A stretch of 64,000 bases of DNA from Paraburkholderia sp. C35 (GTDB lineage Bacteria; Pseudomonadota; Gammaproteobacteria; Burkholderiales; Burkholderiaceae): the NCBI RefSeq assembly GCF_003121405.1, contig NZ_QBUY01000003.1, positions 124,001 through 188,000 of the forward strand, in the 5' to 3' direction. Numbering within the stretch: the first letter of the stretch is position 1; every line of letters starts with the position of its first letter. A program made the position numbers and the translations under genes. Positions 62,593-64,000 of the stretch are shown one piece after another. The notes beneath the pieces are model-generated. The model did not search any database. It saw only the letters and a list, made by a program, of their open reading frames with translations, and was not told the DNA's origin.

Positions 62593-64000
62593 ATGCCCCA
62601 CACCGACATCATTTCGAGCCTCGTGCCCTCCGCCGATATCCTGATCGGCGGCGAGTGGAAGCGTGGACGCGGCGCACTGTACGCGAGCGTGTATCCCGCG
62701 GACGGCTCGGTGAACACCGAGATCACCACGGCTGACGCCGACGATGCTCGCGAAGCCATCGAAGCCGCCGACATCGCGTGGCGCAAACCGGACTGGTCCG
62801 GCCTGAAACCGCATCAGCGTGCGTTGATCCTGTATCGCATCGCCGATCTGATCATGGCGAAGCATGAAGCGCTCGCGCAGCTGCAACGCCGCGACAACGG
62901 TAAGCCGATCAACGAGACGCGCGTACTGGTTGCGAGCGCCGCGAACACGTTCCGCTATTTCGCGGCCTGCCTCGAAACGCTCGATGAAGAAGTCACGCCT
63001 TCGCGCGGCGACTACCTGACGATGAGCGTGCACGAGCCGATCGGTGTGATCGCGGCGATTACGCCGTGGAATTCGCCGATCGCATCCGATGCACAAAAGC
63101 TCGCGCCTGCTTTGGCGGCTGGCAACGCAGTCGTGCTCAAGCCCGCTGAAGTGACGCCGCTCGTATCGCTTGCGCTTGCGCGCATCTGCGAGGAAGCAGG
63201 CGTGCCGAAGGGTGTGTTGAGCGTGCTGCCCGGCAAGGGCTCGGTGATCGGCGATGTGATGGTGCGTCATCCGCTCGTGAAGAAAGTGTCGTTCACGGGC
63301 GGCACCGAAGTAGGACGCGGTATCGCGCGTATCGCAGCGGACAAGTTGATGCCCGTGTCGCTCGAACTCGGTGGCAAGTCGCCGACGATGGTTTTCGAAG
63401 ATGCCGACCTCGATCACGCGGTAAATGGCGTGCTGTATGGCATTTTCAGTTCATCGGGTGAAGCGTGTATCGCGGGTTCGCGTCTGTTCGTGCAACGCTC
63501 GATTTACCCCGAGTTCATGAAGCGGCTCACGGAAAAAGCGCGCCAGTTGCGCGTCGGCGATCCGGCGAGCGAGAACACGCAGATGGGTCCGCTGATTACG
63601 GCAAAGCATCGTGAATCGGTCGAGCGTTATGTGGCGCTCGGCCTTGAAGAGGGCGGGCGTTTGCTGTGCGGTGGCGAGCGGCCTGTGGGCAACAACCGCG
63701 AACAAGGCTACTTCTATCAGCCGACGATTCTCGAAGGCCTGACGAACAACGCACGCATCTGCCAGGAAGAAATCTTCGGCCCGGTGCTGGTCGCGATGCC
63801 GTTCGACGACGAAGCGTCCTTGCTGAAAGAAGCCAACGACAGCGTGTTCGGTCTCGCCGCCGGCATCTGGACGCGCGACTACAAGCGCGCATGGCGCGTC
63901 GCGCGCGCCCTTGAAGCAGGCACGGTCTGGATCAACACGTACAAGCTGTTCTCGATTTCGACACCGTTCTCAGGCTGGAAAGAAAGCGGCATGGGCCGCG
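62593..64000 (+). CDS. Aldehyde dehydrogenase (runs off the window)
   Basis: A partial NAD(P)-dependent aldehyde dehydrogenase, 469 codons visible of about 490. ATG 62593 follows a Shine-Dalgarno (AAGGAAG) 20 bases after the AspDH-like stop. The N-terminal part reads LIGGEWKRG. The cofactor and active-site regions are complete: ITPWNSPIASDAQKLAPALAAGNAVVLKPAE, FTGGTEVGRGIARIA, Glu in LELGGKSPTMVFEDAD and the catalytic Cys292 in SSGEACIAGSRLFV. It would oxidise an aldehyde from the ThDP step to an acid. Open at the right edge. Confidence 0.93.
   Translation, partial: MPHTDIISSLVPSADILIGGEWKRGRGALYASVYPADGSVNTEITTADADDAREAIEAADIAWRKPDWSGLKPHQRALILYRIADLIMAKHEALAQLQRRDNGKPINETRVLVASAANTFRYFAACLETLDEEVTPSRGDYLTMSVHEPIGVIAAITPWNSPIASDAQKLAPALAAGNAVVLKPAEVTPLVSLALARICEEAGVPKGVLSVLPGKGSVIGDVMVRHPLVKKVSFTGGTEVGRGIARIAADKLMPVSLELGGKSPTMVFEDADLDHAVNGVLYGIFSSSGEACIAGSRLFVQRSIYPEFMKRLTEKARQLRVGDPASENTQMGPLITAKHRESVERYVALGLEEGGRLLCGGERPVGNNREQGYFYQPTILEGLTNNARICQEEIFGPVLVAMPFDDEASLLKEANDSVFGLAAGIWTRDYKRAWRVARALEAGTVWINTYKLFSISTPFSGWKESGMGR

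Overview
The window is GC-rich and gene-dense, with the gene families of a free-living, metabolically versatile betaproteobacterium. A Burkholderiaceae member of the Paraburkholderia/Caballeronia/Burkholderia group fits best: a classic Burkholderia-type trimeric porin, AraFGH sugar uptake feeding an oxidative (non-phosphorylating) arabinose route, a DUF2783 partner of an FAD hydroxylase, a DUF2242 lipoprotein, IclR-controlled Rieske oxygenase genes and type VI secretion genes. No rRNA, tRNA, CRISPR array, insertion sequence or prophage was recognised. The assignment rests on protein features read by eye, not on a search.

Layout. 0-9.6 kb: penicillin-acylase family hydrolase, MazG-like pyrophosphohydrolase, cytochrome b561 with two YceI proteins, a small secreted protein, a nucleoside deaminase with a BMP-type binding protein, and a methanethiol oxidase (selenium-binding protein) with a membrane partner. 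9.8-14.2 kb: LuxR regulator, MFS carrier, aromatic-type FAD hydroxylase and DUF2783 protein. 14.3-19.8 kb: a DUF1778/GNAT toxin-antitoxin pair with a clear autoregulatory promoter, a lipoprotein, a TPR/aspartic-protease lipoprotein gene broken by one in-frame stop codon, then HpaR, AraC and HD-domain genes. 19.9-26.5 kb: LysR with an orphan amino-acid binding protein and an aspartoacylase-like hydrolase, SDR with a GlxA-type regulator, an outer-membrane barrel and a SYLF lipoprotein. 26.8-31.3 kb: motAB standing alone, a Fic protein preceded by a remarkable inverted repeat, and a DUF2242 lipoprotein.

31.5-37.7 kb is one signalling operon (giant CHASE3-GAF hybrid kinase, CheR, CheB, REC-kinase) with no chemoreceptor. 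38-39.8 kb holds an asparaginase and small secreted proteins. 40-47.8 kb is an L-arabinose oxidation and uptake locus: a FadR-type regulator, an IlvD/Edd-type dehydratase, a Gfo/Idh/MocA dehydrogenase and AraFGH, with palindromes in the divergent promoter region. 47.8-51.8 kb is a type VI secretion remnant in which divergent 'tssF and 'clpV fragments meet head to head at one junction, as a single deletion would leave them.

51.8-64 kb is the most interesting accessory part. Two close IclR paralogues and a porin frame a tightly overlapping operon: Rieske ferredoxin, small HTH-like protein, Rieske oxygenase alpha subunit, SDR, cupin, alpha/beta hydrolase, IclR, an SDR lacking the usual Tyr/Lys, a thiamine-diphosphate enzyme, an aspartate-dehydrogenase-like protein and an aldehyde dehydrogenase that runs off the window. 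It looks like a complete oxygenase-initiated catabolic pathway, but the substrate cannot be named from the sequence, and no ferredoxin reductase or oxygenase beta subunit is visible in the window.
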